Of a stretch of 64,000 nucleotides of DNA, positions 8,356-16,802 are shown piece after piece. The stretch comes from an uncultured Oscillospiraceae bacterium (lineage in GTDB: Bacteria > Bacillota > Clostridia > Oscillospirales > Oscillospiraceae): NCBI GenBank assembly GCA_905234625.1, contig CAJOIC010000004.1, positions 1 to 64,000 on the forward strand, given 5' to 3'. The translations under genes and the position numbers were made by a program. The notes beneath the pieces were generated by a model. The model was not told the DNA's origin. It did no database searches and saw nothing but the letters and a program-made list of their open reading frames with translations. Each line of letters opens with the position of its first letter. Positions within the stretch are counted from its first letter, which is position 1.

Positions 8356-9105
8356 ATGTTTTTGACATTTGAAGGCATAGAGAACGTCCGGGACCTGGGC
8401 GGGCTCCTCCGGGTGGACGGCGCGAAGACGAAGAGCGGCGTCCTGCTGCGGGCGGGACGGCTGGAACACGCCACGGACGGCGATATCCGGCGGCTGGCGG
8501 ACATGGGCCTTGCCGCCGTCATCGACTTCCGGGACCCCGGCGAGCTGCTGCGGGCACCGGACAGGGAGGTGCCGGGGGCGGCCTTCCATCATCTGCCCGC
8601 CCTGCCGGATCTTTCGAAAAATTTCAAGCCCGTGGACGACGACAGCTACACCGCGGAGGAGGTCCGCCGGGATTTCCGGCGCATCTACGGTTATCTGGCT
8701 CAGTCCGTGGAGGCCCAGGAGGCCTACGCGGCTTTTTTCCGGGTGCTGCTGGCCTCGGAGGGGAAGCCGGTCCTCTGGCACTGCACCCAGGGCAAGGACC
8801 GCACCGGCGTGGCTGCGCTGCTGCTGCTCACGGCCCTGGGCATCGATGAGGAGACGATCCTGCGGGATTACCTCTTGACCAACGAATTCACGGGCCCCAT
8901 CCTCCAAAGCTTCGAGAGGATGGAGGAGCCCCCCTTCCCCAAGGATATGGCCAGGGAGGTCTTCCTGGTGTTCGAGGAGAACCTGAAGTTTTATGTAAAC
9001 TGCCTGGAGCTGGAATACGGCTCTGTGACGAATTATCTGGAGCTGGCGCTGGGAGTCGGTCCGGAGGAGATCGAGACGCTGGAGAAGTACTACCTGGAGT
9101 GGTGA
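8356..9105 (+). CDS. Tyrosine-protein phosphatase (dual-specificity type, Y_phosphatase3)
   Basis: 249-aa cysteine phosphatase. The P-loop HCTQGKDRTG (about residue 139) carries the catalytic Cys and Arg, and the N-terminal block IENVRDLGG plus VIDFRDPGE are typical of the family, whose members act on phosphotyrosine or phosphoinositides. I start at ATG 8356, one base after the nth stop, because AAGGAG sits in front of it; the track's 8311 start lies within nth. The next gene follows after 3 bases. Physiological substrate unknown. Confidence 0.9.
   Translation: MFLTFEGIENVRDLGGLLRVDGAKTKSGVLLRAGRLEHATDGDIRRLADMGLAAVIDFRDPGELLRAPDREVPGAAFHHLPALPDLSKNFKPVDDDSYTAEEVRRDFRRIYGYLAQSVEAQEAYAAFFRVLLASEGKPVLWHCTQGKDRTGVAALLLLTALGIDEETILRDYLLTNEFTGPILQSFERMEEPPFPKDMAREVFLVFEENLKFYVNCLELEYGSVTNYLELALGVGPEEIETLEKYYLEW
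8991..9001 (-). repeat. AGTTTACATAA motif, copy 4 (minus orientation, inside the phosphatase gene)
   Basis: In the coding frame it reads TTT TAT GTA AAC TGC (Phe-Tyr-Val-Asn-Cys), again with the unusual GTA codon. Confidence 0.6.
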
Positions 9106-9108
9106 GGG

Positions 9109-9819
9109 ATGGCGAACGGCGCAAAAAAAGACATCCTGCGCACGGACAGGATGCAGATGGAATATTTTACCTTCGGGACTGGGGAGAGGCCTCTGGTCAT
9201 CCTGCCGGGGGTCAGCGTGAAGAGCGTCATGGACGCGGCGGACGCCGTGGCGGAGGCCATGGCGAGCCTGGGGCTTCGGGCGGCGGACGTCTTCGGGGCG
9301 TCCCTGGGAGGCATGATCGCCCTGCGTCTCGCGCTGGAGCATCCGGCGCTTGTCCGGGACATGGTGCTGGGCTCCACTATGGCAAGATCCAACGAGACGG
9401 CCCGGACCGTGGCCGGGGGCTGGGTCCGGCTGGCGGAGGCGGGGGACGTCCCGGCGCTGAACCGGGCCATGGCCGAAAAAATGTGCCCGGAGCGTGTCCG
9501 GGCGGAGTATGAGGCGTTTTTGACGGGTCTCCATGAAAACGTCACGGAGGCGGAGCTGGAACGGTTCGCCCGCCAGACCCGGGCGGGGGTGGGCTTCGAC
9601 GTGTATGACCGCCTGCCGGAGATCCGCTGTCCGGTGCTGGTGCTGGGGGCGGAAAACGACAGGGTCTCCACCCCGGCGGCCTCCCGCGAGATCGCCGAAA
9701 GGCTCGGCTGCGAGCTGTATCTCTATGAGGGGGATTACAGCCACGGGGTCTATGACGAGGCGCCGGATTACCGGGAGCGGATGCTCGCCTTCTTCCTGGC
9801 GGCGGACGCTCAGCGGTAG
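9109..9819 (+). CDS. Alpha/beta hydrolase, apparently with an internal deletion
   Basis: 236-aa hydrolase of unknown substrate. The nucleophile Ser lies in FGASLGGMIAL (about residue 64), the acid in GAENDRVSTP and the His in YSHGVYDEAP near the C-terminus, so the triad is complete. Only about 30 residues separate the ILPGVSVKS strand from the nucleophile elbow; relatives usually have about 65 (family knowledge). The join falls at GCGGAGGCCATG, in frame. It is third in the nth operon, with GTGAGGG ahead of ATG. The 3' end overlaps the convergent serine dehydratase gene by 10 bases. Confidence 0.85.
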   Translation: MANGAKKDILRTDRMQMEYFTFGTGERPLVILPGVSVKSVMDAADAVAEAMASLGLRAADVFGASLGGMIALRLALEHPALVRDMVLGSTMARSNETARTVAGGWVRLAEAGDVPALNRAMAEKMCPERVRAEYEAFLTGLHENVTEAELERFARQTRAGVGFDVYDRLPEIRCPVLVLGAENDRVSTPAASREIAERLGCELYLYEGDYSHGVYDEAPDYRERMLAFFLAADAQR

Positions 9820-11009
9820 AGCTTCGCAAGGCCTCCCTCCGAGGTCTCCCGGTAGATGTGGTTCAGGTCCCGGCCGGTCTCGTACATGGTCTCCACCACC
9901 ATGTCGAACGAGATCTTCCTGGTGGCGGTGAGGAAATTCGCGATGCGCACGGCGTTGATGGCGCGCATGGCGGCCACGGCGTTGCGCTCGATGCAGGGGA
10001 TCTGCACCAGGCCCCCGATGGGGTCGCAGGTGAGGCCCAGGTGATGCTCCAGGGCGACCTCGGCGGCGTACTCGATCTGGTCGATGCCCATCTCGAAGAG
10101 CTCGCCCAGCGCCGCAGCGGCCATGGAGCAGGCCGTGCCGATCTCCGCCTGACAGCCGCATTCCGCGCCGCTGATGGAGGCGTTGGTCTTCACGATGTTC
10201 CCCACGACTCCCGCCACCGCCAGGGCCCGGAGGATGCGGCCGTCGTCGAGACGCTTCTCCTCCTGCATGTATTTCAGCACGGCGGGGAGGGTGGCGCAGG
10301 CGCCGCAGGTGGGAGCGGTGACGATGGTGCCCTGGTCGGCGTTCTGCTCGCTCACCGCGAAGGCGTAGGCGCAGACGATGCGGCTCTCCCGGGTCTCGGG
10401 GCGCTCGTCGATGTGACGCTGATTGTAGAGCATCTGGGCCTTCCGCTCCACATTCAGGCCGCCGGGCAGCGTCCCGGTGCTGGTGAGGCCGTCCCGGATG
10501 GAATCGCACATGACGGTCCAGACCCGGAACAGGAAGTCCCAGATGTCCTTGCCCTCGTAGGCCTCCACATAGTCGCTGATGCGCAGGCGGTGGCGCTTGC
10601 AGTACGCCGCGATCTCGGCGAAGCTGTTCTCGGGATAGATCTCCGGCGGCTCCACGGAGGGATCCCCCTCCACCCGGATATCCCCGCCGCCGATGCTCAT
10701 GACCCGCAGAACGCCCAGGTCCTTTCCGTTGGAAAAGGCCCGCAGGTCCAAGGTGTTGGGATGGGGCAGGGGGATGTTATCGTCCGGGCGGAACAGGATC
10801 TCCGTGGGGATGGGAGCCAGCGTGTCCCGGACGACCCGGTCCGTTCCGTGGCCCCGGCCCGTCTTCGCCAGGGAGCCGTACAGCGTTACTTCAAATCTAT
10901 CCGCTCCGGGATACCGCTCCCGGAGGAGCAGAGCGGCCTTCTCCGGCCCCATGGTGTGGGAGCTGGAGGGGCCTTTTCCGATCTTATAGATGTCACGAAT
11001 GGATCGCAT
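9810..11009 (-). CDS. sdaA: L-serine dehydratase, iron-sulfur type, single chain
   Basis: 399-aa enzyme converting L-serine to pyruvate and ammonia. The N-terminal beta domain has the GPSSSHTMGPEKAA block; the C-terminal alpha domain supplies the Fe-S ligands in APTCGACATLP, GAECGCQAEIG and LTCDPIGGLVQIPC. Many Clostridia have separate alpha and beta chains; this is the fused form. GGGAGG precedes the ATG. It lies 70 bp downstream of the ATP-grasp gene on the same strand and may be co-transcribed with it. Confidence 0.95.
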   Translation of the reverse strand: MRSIRDIYKIGKGPSSSHTMGPEKAALLLRERYPGADRFEVTLYGSLAKTGRGHGTDRVVRDTLAPIPTEILFRPDDNIPLPHPNTLDLRAFSNGKDLGVLRVMSIGGGDIRVEGDPSVEPPEIYPENSFAEIAAYCKRHRLRISDYVEAYEGKDIWDFLFRVWTVMCDSIRDGLTSTGTLPGGLNVERKAQMLYNQRHIDERPETRESRIVCAYAFAVSEQNADQGTIVTAPTCGACATLPAVLKYMQEEKRLDDGRILRALAVAGVVGNIVKTNASISGAECGCQAEIGTACSMAAAALGELFEMGIDQIEYAAEVALEHHLGLTCDPIGGLVQIPCIERNAVAAMRAINAVRIANFLTATRKISFDMVVETMYETGRDLNHIYRETSEGGLAKLYR

Positions 11010-11079
11010 ACCATGCCTCCCGCTGGATCCGCGTATCTATGGATGATCTTGCCCGGTGGAGCGCTTTTTCAAAAGGACG

Positions 11080-12264
11080 TCAGGACTGGACGTAGGCGAT
11101 GAACCTCCGGACCTCCGCCATGGTGCGGAGCCGGGCTGTGTACATAAACCTGCCCATCTGGGGCCAGTTCACCTCCGGCATCTCCTCCTGCATGACCATG
11201 TCCCCGCCGTAGCGGGCCATGATCTCCTCGTGGGTGCGGCGGTAGGTGTGGCCCTCCTTCCGTCCGGCGTAGACGCAGTAATACCTGTCCTCCGAGGCGG
11301 GGAGCCGCCGCTCGTCGAAGGCCGCCATATCGGCGTAGATCTGATATACGTCGGTGGAGTGGGCATAGTTCATCATGTCCGGAGTGTAGCCCCCGGGGGG
11401 ACGCATGTTGACCTCCAGGCCCACATAATCTCCCACGCCGCCGAGGCCGGGACGGTCCTCCGTCAGCCGGAAGAACTCCAGATGCACGAACCGCCGGTCC
11501 ACCCCGAAGGCCTTGGAGGTCCTCCGACCCAGGTCCCGCAGCTTCTTTGGCACCTGGGGGCAGGTATAGTACTGCAGGTCCAGGTCGTCGTTCACGATGT
11601 TCATGATGGGCGTGGGCCACATGGTCATATTCTCGAACAGAGGCTCGCACCCGGAGTCCAGGATGGCCTCATACGAGCAGAGCTCCCCCTTCACGAACTC
11701 CTCCATCACATAGGGGATAGCAGGCAAAGCGCCGAAGAAAGCGGCCAGCTGTTCGTCGTTTTCCAGCTTCCAGGTGTTGGCGGCGCCCACGCCGATATCC
11801 GGCTTCACGATGACGGGATAGCCCACTGTCTTCACGAAGGCCCGGGCCGCCTCCGGGGTGGTGACGGGGCTCTGCCTGGCGGTGGGGATGCCCGCCTCCA
11901 GGTACAGCTTCTTCATAAGGGATTTCTCCTTGATGAAACCGATGCGGTCGGCCCGGATGCCGGTGGTGATGTTGAAGTCCGTCCGCAGGCGGGCGTCCTG
12001 CTCCAGCCAGTACTCATTCAGGGATTCGATCCAGTCGATCTTGCCGTACTTGAAGGAGAAAAAGGCCACGGCCCGGAAGACCTGATCGTAGTCCTCCAGG
12101 GAGTCCACCTTGTAGTATTCCGTGAGGGAGGCCTTGAGGCCCTCCTCAAGACCGTCGTAGGGCGCGTCGCCGATGCCCAGGACGTTCACGCCGTTCCGGC
12201 GGAGCCGGTCGCAGAAGTTCCAGTAGGTGTGCGGAAAATTCGGGGAGATGAAGATAAAATTCAT
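11080..12264 (-). CDS. ATP-grasp domain protein (carboxylate-amine/thiol ligase-like)
   Basis: 394-aa ligase-type protein. The N-terminal pre-ATP-grasp domain (MNFIFISPNFPHTYWNF) is followed by the ATP-grasp fold: KLYLEAGIPTA, the lysine strand YPVIVKPDIGVGA, YVMEEFVKGELCSYE, and the metal-binding end LEVNMRPPGGY with Glu and Asn. Such enzymes join a carboxylate to an amine through an acyl phosphate; the partner molecules cannot be inferred. It starts 13 bases after the esterase stop, behind AAGAAGGTGACC, so the two form a tight pair. A pairing of a ligase with an esterase suggests making and trimming of a small amide or ester product. Confidence 0.85.
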   Translation of the reverse strand: MNFIFISPNFPHTYWNFCDRLRRNGVNVLGIGDAPYDGLEEGLKASLTEYYKVDSLEDYDQVFRAVAFFSFKYGKIDWIESLNEYWLEQDARLRTDFNITTGIRADRIGFIKEKSLMKKLYLEAGIPTARQSPVTTPEAARAFVKTVGYPVIVKPDIGVGAANTWKLENDEQLAAFFGALPAIPYVMEEFVKGELCSYEAILDSGCEPLFENMTMWPTPIMNIVNDDLDLQYYTCPQVPKKLRDLGRRTSKAFGVDRRFVHLEFFRLTEDRPGLGGVGDYVGLEVNMRPPGGYTPDMMNYAHSTDVYQIYADMAAFDERRLPASEDRYYCVYAGRKEGHTYRRTHEEIMARYGGDMVMQEEMPEVNWPQMGRFMYTARLRTMAEVRRFIAYVQS

Positions 12265-12277
12265 ACGGTCACCTTCT

Positions 12278-13021
12278 TTATGAGTTTTCCAGGAGGATGG
12301 GGATGAAATAGCGCATCTGCTTGAACCACCAGGGCCAGTCGTGGTTCACGTCATGACCCCAGAAATCGCACCAGGCTTGGATCCCCTTCTGCCGGAACAC
12401 GTCCTGGAGATACCGCAGGGAGCGGACGCCGTCCTCCTCCCAGGCCCCCTGCCCCACGCAGAGGATGATGTTCTTTTGGTTATACAGCGCCACATAGGGA
12501 TGGTCCGGCGACATGTTGGGCAGAAAGCGCTCCGGGGAGCTCATGTACAGCGTCTCGTCCATCCAGCCGTCGAAGAAGCAGTCGGTGTCGTACACCCCCG
12601 AGAGGGACAGGACCCCGGAGAACAGGTCCGGACGCCGCAGGAACAGGATGAGGGCGTGGTTCGCGCCCATGCTCAGACCTGTTGTCATGGGGAGCCTGCC
12701 GCCGGTGCGCTCCAGGATGAAGGGGACCGCCTCCTCCGAGATATAGCGGTAGTACTGCTCCTGCCGCTGGGCGCGGAAGGAATTGTCCCAACCCCGGGCG
12801 GACCAGCTCTCCTTGTCTACGGTGTCCACCACGAAAAGACGGATCCTCCCCTCTTCCAGGAAATCCCACAGCTCTCCGATCATGCCGAAATCCTCGTAGT
12901 TGCGGCACAGAGAGTCCTGCGTCGGGAAGGCCAGGAAGGGCAGACCGTCGTGGCCGTAGATCATCATGTGCATGTCCCGCTCCAGCCAGCGGCTGTACCG
13001 GGTGACCTCTTCTCTGTACAT
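12278..13021 (-). CDS. Esterase, enterochelin-esterase/esterase D-like
   Basis: 247-aa alpha/beta-fold esterase. It has the nucleophile elbow GLSMGANHA (about residue 113), LSLSGVYDT after it, and a likely catalytic His in FWGHDVNHDW near the C-terminus. The track starts at a TTG (13054); I prefer ATG 13021 because GAGGAG lies 9 bases upstream, and homologues begin with this kind of RxYxRWL..DM segment. It is the first gene of the esterase - ATP-grasp - serine dehydratase group. The substrate could be a siderophore-like or acyl ester; nothing nearby decides it. Confidence 0.85.
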   Translation of the reverse strand: MYREEVTRYSRWLERDMHMMIYGHDGLPFLAFPTQDSLCRNYEDFGMIGELWDFLEEGRIRLFVVDTVDKESWSARGWDNSFRAQRQEQYYRYISEEAVPFILERTGGRLPMTTGLSMGANHALILFLRRPDLFSGVLSLSGVYDTDCFFDGWMDETLYMSSPERFLPNMSPDHPYVALYNQKNIILCVGQGAWEEDGVRSLRYLQDVFRQKGIQAWCDFWGHDVNHDWPWWFKQMRYFIPILLENS

Positions 13022-13148
13022 ACGGCATCGCTCCTCATACTGATTATGATTCAATTATAGCGGCCCGACGCGGGAATGTCCAGCCCCGGGGCGCTCTTGC
13101 GGCCAAATCACAATAAAAGTGGGGGAGACTGAAAAACGGGTCTCCTCA

Positions 13149-13177
13149 TTGAGATTATCGGCGCGGCGTGGTATAAT
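13149..13177 (+). promoter_or_regulatory. Sigma-A promoter for the glycosyltransferase gene
   Basis: TTGAGA and TATAAT with a 17-bp spacer; AAGGAG lies about 25 bp further on, before the ATG. Confidence 0.8.
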
Positions 13178-13215
13178 ACTACAAAAAGAGAAAACCGACG
13201 GAAGGAGTTGGGGCC

Positions 13216-14172
13216 ATGGACACGATCCTTTGGATGGTCATACCGTGCTACAACGAGGAAGAGGTCCTGCCGATCACGGCGCCGATGTTCCTGGGAGAGC
13301 TGAATGACCTCATCGGAAAGGGGAAGATCTCGCCCGAAAGCCGCGTCCTGTTCGTGAACGACGGCAGCCGGGACAGTACCTGGGACATCATAAAGAGCCT
13401 GGCCGCGTCGGACGAGCACTATATCGGCATCTGCCAGAGCCGGAACAGGGGCCATCAGAACGCCGTGCTGGCGGGTCTTATGGAGGCCCGGGAGAAGGCG
13501 GACATCACCATCTCCATCGACTGCGACGGACAGGACGACATCACCGCCATGGAGGCCATGGTCGACGAGTACCATGACGGCTGCGAGATCGTCTACGGCG
13601 TGCGCTCCAAGCGGGACACGGACACCTTCTTCAAACGCTTCACGGCGGAGAGCTTTTATAAGCTCCTGAACCGCATGGGGGCGGAGGTGGTGTTCAACCA
13701 CGCGGACTACCGGCTGGTATCCTCCCGGGTGCTGAAGGAGTTCGCGGACTTCAAAGAGGTGAACCTGTTCCTGCGGGGCATGTTCCCCCTGGTGGGCTTC
13801 AAGAGCACCAGCGTCAGCTATGAGCGGCACGAGCGGCTGGCGGGGGAGAGCCATTATCCCCTGGGGAAGATGCTGGGCCTGGCCTTCGACGGCATCACCA
13901 GCCTCAGCGTGAAGCCCATCCGCCTCATCACCACCTTCGGGTGCATCGTGGCGTTTCTGAGCTTCGTTGGCGTCATCTATGCGCTGATCGCCGCCGCTCT
14001 GGGCAGGACCGTGGCCGGATGGACCAGCATGACCTGCATCATCTGCTTCGTCTCGGGCATCCAGCTCATGTCCCTGGGTGTGCTGGGGGAGTATATCGGA
14101 AAGATCTACATGGAGACGAAGGCCCGGCCGCGCTTCATCATCAGCCAGCGGACCTGGGAAGAGGAGAAGTAA
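13216..14172 (+). CDS. Family 2 glycosyltransferase, GtrB/DPM1-like, with C-terminal membrane anchor
   Basis: 318-aa enzyme that probably transfers a sugar from a nucleotide donor to undecaprenyl phosphate. The GT-A domain shows VIPCYNEEE at the start, FVNDGSRDSTW, and the DxD-like ISIDCDGQDD near residue 107. Two hydrophobic helices near residues 235-290 (ITTFGCIVAFLSFVGVIYAL and ITCIICFVSGIQLM-type region) anchor it in the membrane, as in GtrB/YfdH. The flippase and the final transferase genes are not adjacent. AAGGAG is well placed before ATG 13216. Confidence 0.92.
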   Translation: MDTILWMVIPCYNEEEVLPITAPMFLGELNDLIGKGKISPESRVLFVNDGSRDSTWDIIKSLAASDEHYIGICQSRNRGHQNAVLAGLMEAREKADITISIDCDGQDDITAMEAMVDEYHDGCEIVYGVRSKRDTDTFFKRFTAESFYKLLNRMGAEVVFNHADYRLVSSRVLKEFADFKEVNLFLRGMFPLVGFKSTSVSYERHERLAGESHYPLGKMLGLAFDGITSLSVKPIRLITTFGCIVAFLSFVGVIYALIAAALGRTVAGWTSMTCIICFVSGIQLMSLGVLGEYIGKIYMETKARPRFIISQRTWEEEK

Positions 14173-14205
14173 GCGCCGTCCGGCGGGACGGCACGGAGTG
14201 GAGAT

Positions 14206-14793
14206 ATGCCGAGAAAGAGCGGAAGAAATACGAAGGGGCGGATCGTCTCGGCGGCCTGGAAGCTGTTTTACGAGCAGGGCTATGACGAGACCACGGTGGA
14301 GGACATCATCTTCGAGTCCGGTACCTCCAAGGGCTCCTTTTACCATTACTTCGAGGGGAAGGACGCCCTGCTGGGCTCCCTGTCCATGATCTTTGACGAG
14401 AAATACGAGGAGCTGGCCGGGACCATGGACCCGGAGACGGATGCGGCGGAGGCGCTGCTGTATCTCAACCGGGAGCTGTTCTCCATGATCGACAACAGCG
14501 TTTCCATGGAGCTTTTGGCCCGGCTGCTGTCCTCCCAGCTGGTGACCCGGGGCGAGCGGCACCTTCTGGATCGGAACCGGACCTATTTCAAGCTCCTGCA
14601 CCGGATCGTGAAGCGGGGCCAGGAGCGGGACGAGCTGCGGGGGGACGTGTCCGCCAACGAGATCGTCTCGGCCTACGCCATGTTCGAGCGGGCCCTGATG
14701 TACGACTGGTGCCTGAACCACGGATCCTACGCTCTGTCGAAGTACGCGGCGGAAATGATGCCCCTGTTGCTGGAAGGCTATCGCGTTAAATAA
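14206..14793 (+). CDS. TetR/AcrR-family transcriptional regulator
   Basis: 195-aa regulator with the N-terminal TetR helix-turn-helix (IVSAAWKLFYEQGYDETTVEDI, then SKGSFYHYFEGKDALL, residues about 10-55) and a helical ligand-binding domain. It follows the glycosyltransferase by 33 bp and is probably co-transcribed. The large palindrome downstream (14874-14917), next to the putP promoter, is a plausible operator, but this is inference. Ligand unknown. Confidence 0.92.
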   Translation: MPRKSGRNTKGRIVSAAWKLFYEQGYDETTVEDIIFESGTSKGSFYHYFEGKDALLGSLSMIFDEKYEELAGTMDPETDAAEALLYLNRELFSMIDNSVSMELLARLLSSQLVTRGERHLLDRNRTYFKLLHRIVKRGQERDELRGDVSANEIVSAYAMFERALMYDWCLNHGSYALSKYAAEMMPLLLEGYRVK

Positions 14794-14873
14794 TTAATTT
14801 ATGCGCGGTATCACATTGAGTATTCTTGCTCGTCTACTTTAAAATAGTTGATAATAAAGAAATATTTGGAATT

Positions 14874-14917
14874 ATACAGAACACAGTATAGAATTCAGTC
14901 TATACTGTGTTCTGTAT
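14874..14917. promoter_or_regulatory. Perfect 19-bp inverted repeat between tetR and putP
   Basis: Arms ATACAGAACACAGTATAGA and its exact complement are separated by 6 bases. The right arm ends in the -35 box of the putP promoter. It is AT-rich in a GC-rich setting. It could be the tetR terminator, a large operator for the upstream TetR protein, or both. Confidence 0.75.
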
Positions 14918-14945
14918 TTACGTCTGGTTTCGATTCTGCTATAAT
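14917..14945 (+). promoter_or_regulatory. Promoter of putP
   Basis: TTTACG, 17 bp, TATAAT; the start codon is 30 bp downstream. Confidence 0.7.
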
Positions 14946-14975
14946 ACGGCAGTATCAAACATCTAGGAGCATATC

Positions 14976-16448
14976 ATGAACATTGCGGAAATCATCGTAT
15001 TCATCGTCTATCTGATCTTTATGGTCGGCATCGGCATCTACTTCTTCGCCAAGAGCAAGAACGCCGGAGAGAAGGGGTATTTCCTGGGCGGCCGCGCCAT
15101 GGGGCCCTGGGTCTCCGCACTTTCGGCGGGCGCCTCGGACATGAGCGCATGGGTCCTGATGGGCCTGCCCGCCTCCATCTACGCCATGGGCCTGGGGCAG
15201 ATCTGGATCGCCGTGGGTCTCGGCATCGGCTATGCCTTGAGCTGGATCTATGAGGCGCCACGGCTGCGCAGATTCTCCATCGTGGCAAACGACTCCATCA
15301 CCATCCCCCAGTACCTGACGAACCGGTTCCTGTCCAAGTCCAAGGCGGTGCAGATCATCTGTGCGGTCATCTTCCTGTTCGCCTATACCATCTATGCCGC
15401 CTCCAGCATCAAGGCCTGCGGCACCCTGTTCCATACCGTCATCGGCATCGACGCGAACGTCGCTATGTACGTTGCCGGCATCATCATCATCAGCTACACC
15501 TTCCTGGGCGGCTTCTCCGCCGTCTGCTGGACGGACTTTTTCCAGGGGCTGCTCATGCTGGGCGCCCTGCTGATCGCCCCCATCTTCGCCGTGTTCATGC
15601 TGGACACCGCGGGAGCCTCCGGCGCGGCACAGATCGCCTCCGAGACGGCGAACTTCTGGAACCCCGTCGCCAGCTGGCAGGACATCGTCTCCGGCCTTGC
15701 CTGGGGCATCGGCTACTTCGGCATGCCCCACATCATCATCCGGTTCATGTCCGTGGAGAGCCAAAAGTCCCTGAAGAAATCCGCCGTCATCGGCATCAGC
15801 TGGACGGTGCTCATCCTGATCTTCGCCACCGTCGTGGGCATCGTGGGCCGGATGTTCCTGGGCTTCGACGAGGAGATATCCGCCAACTCCACCGTGTTCC
15901 TCACCATGGTCCGCCGGATCTTCCCGGGAGTCATCTCCGGTCTGCTGCTCTCCGCCATCCTGGCGGCGGCCATGTCCACCGCGGACAGCCAGCTGCTGGC
16001 GGCGGCCTCCGCCTTTGCCAGCGACGTGTATAAACCCGTCTTCCGCAAGAACCAGGCTACCGACAAGGAGATGCTCTGGGCGGGACGCTATGTGGTCCTG
16101 GTCATCGCGGTCATTGCGGTGGTCATCGCCTCGAATCCCAAGGCCGGCTCCATCATGAGCCTGGTATCCAATGCCTGGGGCGTGTTCGGCGCGGCCTTCG
16201 GCCCCGTCATCATGCTGAGCCTGTTCTGGAAGCGCTTCTCCTTCTCCGGCGCTGTGGCGGGCATCGTCGTGGGCGCGGCGGTGGATGTCCTGTGGCTGGC
16301 CTTCCTGTCCGGCACCGGCGTCTACGAGATCCTGCCCGGGGCCGTGGCCGGCCTCATCGCGGCGGTGGTCGTGTCCCTGTGCTCCAAGGCGCCCGAGAAG
16401 GACGTGGAGGAGCTTTTCGATCGGGCGGTGGCCTATACCGAGGAGTAA
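14976..16448 (+). CDS. putP: Sodium/proline symporter PutP (SSS family)
   Basis: 490-aa sodium:solute symporter with about 13 membrane helices. Family blocks include YFLGGRAMGPWVSALSAGAS, the AWVLMGLP helix, YTFLGGFSAVCWTDFFQG and AAAMSTADSQLL, whose Ser/Thr pair is known to bind Na+ in PutP. The length is normal. It stands alone behind its own promoter and a very large palindrome and is followed by three terminators. Proline is the most likely substrate, although related SSS carriers take other solutes. Confidence 0.93.
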   Translation: MNIAEIIVFIVYLIFMVGIGIYFFAKSKNAGEKGYFLGGRAMGPWVSALSAGASDMSAWVLMGLPASIYAMGLGQIWIAVGLGIGYALSWIYEAPRLRRFSIVANDSITIPQYLTNRFLSKSKAVQIICAVIFLFAYTIYAASSIKACGTLFHTVIGIDANVAMYVAGIIIISYTFLGGFSAVCWTDFFQGLLMLGALLIAPIFAVFMLDTAGASGAAQIASETANFWNPVASWQDIVSGLAWGIGYFGMPHIIIRFMSVESQKSLKKSAVIGISWTVLILIFATVVGIVGRMFLGFDEEISANSTVFLTMVRRIFPGVISGLLLSAILAAAMSTADSQLLAAASAFASDVYKPVFRKNQATDKEMLWAGRYVVLVIAVIAVVIASNPKAGSIMSLVSNAWGVFGAAFGPVIMLSLFWKRFSFSGAVAGIVVGAAVDVLWLAFLSGTGVYEILPGAVAGLIAAVVVSLCSKAPEKDVEELFDRAVAYTEE

Positions 16449-16466
16449 TACGGAACCGATGCGCGG

Positions 16467-16495
16467 CGCGGTCTGCATGACCGCGTCGTTTTTCT
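16467..16495 (+). terminator. First terminator after putP
   Basis: CGCGGTC-tgcat-GACCGCG followed by TCGTTTTT. Confidence 0.8.
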
Positions 16496-16509
16496 TGGTT
16501 AACGAAAAA

Positions 16510-16547
16510 GGGCGCGCTGCGATCTCGCAGCGCGCTCTGGTTTTTTG
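16510..16547 (+). terminator. Second terminator after putP
   Basis: Perfect arms GCGCGCTGCGA (16512-16522) and TCGCAGCGCGC (16525-16535), then TTTTTT. Confidence 0.85.
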
Positions 16548-16577
16548 TCGGGTCAGCAAGCCTCCGGCGCAGATAAA

Positions 16578-16628
16578 TGCGGAGGGCATACCGCTTTGCA
16601 GGGCGGTATGCCCTCCGTTTTTTTGTGC
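16578..16628 (+). terminator. Third terminator after putP, facing the rubredoxin gene
   Basis: CGGAGGGCATACCGC and GCGGTATGCCCTCCG, then seven T. It separates putP from the convergent rubredoxin gene, whose stop codon lies a few bases beyond. Confidence 0.85.
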
Positions 16629-16796
16629 TCAATACTCGCCCCGGAGGAAGTTCTTCTTCTCGTTGAAGCAGACGGGGCAATGCCAGGTGTCGGGCAGGTC
16701 CTCAAATTCCGTGCCCGGCGGGATGTCCTGGGTGGGGTCCCCCTTATAGGGGAGATAGAAGTATTCGCAGACGTCGCACCAGTAGTTCTCGTTCAC
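16629..16796 (-). CDS. Rubredoxin, 55 aa, GTG start (not in the ORF track)
   Basis: A small one-electron carrier with a single Fe(Cys)4 site. Reading from GTG 16796 gives both rubredoxin knuckles, CDVC (Cys 7/10) and CPVC (Cys 40/43), plus the conserved [20 protein letters not shown] stretch and a W before the second knuckle. The usual length is 52-55. The ribosome binding site GAGGAG is formed by the last two Glu codons of the upstream zinc-ribbon gene, 9 bases before the GTG, so translation is coupled. Glycine of the usual CPxCG is replaced (CEY, CFN). It was missed by the track because of its length and start codon. Confidence 0.92.
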   Translation of the reverse strand: MNENYWCDVCEYFYLPYKGDPTQDIPPGTEFEDLPDTWHCPVCFNEKKNFLRGEY

Positions 16797-16802
16797 GGTC
16801 CG

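Noticed and set aside
14955-16589. A 544-aa ORF antisense to putP
   Set aside because: It is a low-complexity shadow of a membrane-protein gene.
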